From assembly GCA_001800945.1 (NCBI GenBank), contig MGWJ01000154.1:1-7125 (forward strand): a stretch of DNA of 7,125 bases, written 5' to 3'. Positions 4,929 to 7,125 of this stretch are shown piece by piece. The first letter of the stretch is position 1. Each line of letters opens with the position of its first letter. This DNA comes from Flavobacteria bacterium RIFCSPLOWO2_12_FULL_31_7 (GTDB lineage Bacteria; Bacteroidota; Bacteroidia; Flavobacteriales; Flavobacteriaceae). The position numbers and the translations under genes are program-made. The notes under the pieces were generated by a model. That model saw only the letters and a program-made list of their open reading frames with translations, did not search any database and was not told the DNA's origin.

Positions 4929-7125
4929 TGAAAAAAGCACTTTCAATATTTTTATTTTTATTTCAAATTGTAGTTTTTTCTCAAACAAAAAAAGACAGTA
5001 TTACAATTTCTTTTGAAAACGAAACTATTTCTCAATCATTAAAAAAATTAGAAGAGAAACAAGCTGTATCATTTTACTATGACGAAAAATGGTTGGAAGC
5101 AGAAAAGAAAACAATAACAGAAGACTTTAAAAACGCCCCTTTAGAAACCATTTTAAGTGCGTTATTCTCAAATACTTCTTTAAATTACTTCATAGACAAT
5201 AACAAAATAATTTTAACTCAAAACAGAATTGTATATGACTATTTTGTAGATAATTATTTTAAAACTAATACTAAATCAGGAGAAAATACAACCATTCAAA
5301 ATAAAAATGATATTTCTAACTTTGATAACGACATCATTTATATTGGAAAACAAAAAAGAGGAAATTCTTCTTCAAAACATACTATTTCAGGTTTTATCAA
5401 AAACATTGAAACAGATGAACCAATTAAAAATGTAAAAATTAAAGTATACAACAGAAACATTGAAACCACTACAGATGACAGCGGTTTTTATAGTTTAGAA
5501 GTCCCAACAGGCACACACATTATTGTTGTAGAAACTATTAACGCTAAAGGAAATAACAAAAAAATATACATTAGTGAAAATGGAACTTTAGACTTTAATA
5601 TTAGTCAAAAAACAATTGGAATTAAAGAAATTGTTATAACCAATAAAATTCAGGCTAAAATAAAAACTTCTGTAGTGGGTGCCACTTCAATCGATTTAGA
5701 GAACATGAAAAATGTACCTGTTTTATTGGGTGAACAAGATGTTTTTAAAATCGCTACAATTATGCCTGGAATTAAAACTACTGGAGAAGGTTCAAGTGGA
5801 CTAAATGTTAGAGGTGGAAATGCAGATCAAAATTTAATTTTAGTAGATGATATCTCATTATATAATCCGTTTCACTTTTTAGGATTTTTCTCTTCAGTAA
5901 ATCCGTATAGTTTAAAAAGTGTAACCATTTACAAAGGAAGTATTCCAGTAGAATATGGTGGCCGTTTGTCATCAGTAATCGATTTAAAAACAAAAAAACC
6001 AGTAAACACAAAATTATCTGGTGAAGGTGGAATTGGTCCTGTTACAAGTAATTTATTTGTAAATGTTCCGGTTGTAAAAAATAAATCTGCTGTAATTGCA
6101 GGATTTAGAGCAACTTATTCTGATTGGATTTTAAAAAGTTTGAAAGATGAGCAACTGAAAAAAAGCAGCGCTTCTTTTTATGATTTCTTTACAAAATACA
6201 GTCATGAAATAAACAAAAACAATACTATTCAAGCTTCACTATATTACAGTGATGATAAATTTAAAATCACATCTGATTCGTTATTTAATTATAACAACAG
6301 ATTATTAGGAATTAATTGGGAACATAAATTTTCTAGTAAAATGAGTTCGCAATTATTACTAAACAATAGTGATTATAAATATGGAGTAGATTATTCAAAT
6401 AAAATTGACAATAAATTATCATTTAAATCTGGTTTTAATATCAACGAAACTAACCTGCAATTAAAATTCGAGAATAAGCTAAATAATAAATTTACTGTAA
6501 ATTATGGTTTAGCTACCAAATTGTATAAAATAAATCCAGGATTCTTAAATCCAAAAGAAGCCTCAAGTTTAATTGTTCCGATTGATTTAATAAATGAAAA
6601 AGCTTTAGAATCTTCTGTATATTTAAAAACAGAAGCCAAACTAACCGATAAATTATTAATAAATATTGGAGGCCGTTATACCACTTTCAATTATTTAGGT
6701 GCGAATACACAAAGAATTTACGAATCAGGTTTACCAAAAAACGATGCCACTTTACTTGAAACTAAACAATACAAAAACAATGAAGTGATACAACAATATG
6801 GTGGATTTGAACCAAGAATTTCTGCCAGATATATGTTAACTAGCACTTTGTCAACTAAAATTGGATATGACAAAACCTATCAATACATTCATTTATTAAG
6901 CACAAACACTACACAAACACCAACTGATATTTGGAAACTTTCAGACATCAATGTTAAACCACAAATTGGAGAACAATTTTCAATTGGACTATATAAAAAT
7001 CTTAATGAAATTTATGAAATTAGTTTAGAAGGTTACACTAAAAAATCAAAAAACATACTAGACTATAAAACTGGAGCGAATATCGTTTTAAGTAATAAAA
7101 TTGAAACAGAATTATTACAAGGTCA
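4928..7125 (+). CDS. TonB-dependent receptor with STN and CarboxypepD_reg-like domains (3' end cut off)
   Basis: The frame stays open for 732 codons to the window edge, so the C-terminal part of the barrel is missing. Order: signal peptide MKKALSIFLFLFQIVVFSQ (1-19); STN domain at about 25-98 (SITISFENETISQSLKKLEE ... KIILTQ); a charged linker; a CarboxypepD_reg-like beta-sandwich at about 151-235 (HTISGFIKNIETDEPIKNVK, then TTDDSGFYSLEVPTG); a plug at about 245-355 with LNVRGGNADQNLILVDD (292-308) and VEYGGRLSSVIDLKT (341-355); then beta-barrel strands. Such receptors import large or scarce substrates across the outer membrane, powered by TonB-ExbBD. In FecA-like receptors the STN domain signals to a FecR-type anti-sigma factor. 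No SusD-like partner follows within the window, and the substrate cannot be predicted. The ATG was chosen because it begins a good signal peptide and overlaps the previous stop as TAATG. Confidence 0.93.
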   Translation, partial: MKKALSIFLFLFQIVVFSQTKKDSITISFENETISQSLKKLEEKQAVSFYYDEKWLEAEKKTITEDFKNAPLETILSALFSNTSLNYFIDNNKIILTQNRIVYDYFVDNYFKTNTKSGENTTIQNKNDISNFDNDIIYIGKQKRGNSSSKHTISGFIKNIETDEPIKNVKIKVYNRNIETTTDDSGFYSLEVPTGTHIIVVETINAKGNNKKIYISENGTLDFNISQKTIGIKEIVITNKIQAKIKTSVVGATSIDLENMKNVPVLLGEQDVFKIATIMPGIKTTGEGSSGLNVRGGNADQNLILVDDISLYNPFHFLGFFSSVNPYSLKSVTIYKGSIPVEYGGRLSSVIDLKTKKPVNTKLSGEGGIGPVTSNLFVNVPVVKNKSAVIAGFRATYSDWILKSLKDEQLKKSSASFYDFFTKYSHEINKNNTIQASLYYSDDKFKITSDSLFNYNNRLLGINWEHKFSSKMSSQLLLNNSDYKYGVDYSNKIDNKLSFKSGFNINETNLQLKFENKLNNKFTVNYGLATKLYKINPGFLNPKEASSLIVPIDLINEKALESSVYLKTEAKLTDKLLINIGGRYTTFNYLGANTQRIYESGLPKNDATLLETKQYKNNEVIQQYGGFEPRISARYMLTSTLSTKIGYDKTYQYIHLLSTNTTQTPTDIWKLSDINVKPQIGEQFSIGLYKNLNEIYEISLEGYTKKSKNILDYKTGANIVLSNKIETELLQG

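Noticed and set aside
5808..6011. Minus-strand ORF of 67 codons inside the TonB receptor
   Set aside because: Antisense to the conserved plug domain; no independent support.

Overview
The window looks like chromosomal DNA of a Bacteroidota bacterium, most likely a Flavobacterium-like member of Flavobacteriia. The evidence is the low G+C content, the absence of Shine-Dalgarno sequences before the starts, a clear Bacteroidota-type promoter (TTG-N19-TAAATTTG) before rpsO, and a TonB-dependent receptor with a carboxypeptidase-regulatory-like N-terminal domain. All recognisable genes are on the + strand and there is no non-coding stretch longer than about 150 bases.

Region 1 (2-1476) is a light-dependent DNA repair pair. 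The last 61 codons of an FeS-type bacterial cryptochrome/photolyase overlap by 4 bases (ATGA) with a complete 430-residue cryptochrome DASH. Both are flavoprotein photolyase-family enzymes and are probably co-translated.

Region 2 (1477-4193) is the conserved rpsO-pnp pair: ribosomal protein S15 with its own promoter, a small leader hairpin and a strong terminator, then polynucleotide phosphorylase after an unusual G-free, CAA-rich leader. The pnp reading frame is broken by one in-frame TGA (3493-3495) where the family has a conserved glycine in GTxDG. The frame is otherwise intact and in phase on both sides, so a single G-to-T change (GGA to TGA) explains it. It would cut PNPase just after its catalytic aspartates and remove the end of the second RNase PH domain plus the KH and S1 RNA-binding domains. 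This is the most notable point in the window. A point mutation or a sequencing error is far more likely than recoding, but the sequence alone cannot separate those two.

Region 3 (4194-7125) is an envelope operon. An unrecognised 230-residue exported protein is followed, with a 1-base TAATG overlap, by a TonB-dependent receptor that runs off the window. The receptor carries a signal peptide, an STN domain, a CarboxypepD_reg-like domain, a plug and the start of the barrel. The STN domain raises the possibility of signal transduction to a FecR-type anti-sigma factor, but no such gene is visible here.

I see no CRISPR array, tRNA, rRNA, insertion sequence or attachment site, and no clearly new multi-gene system.
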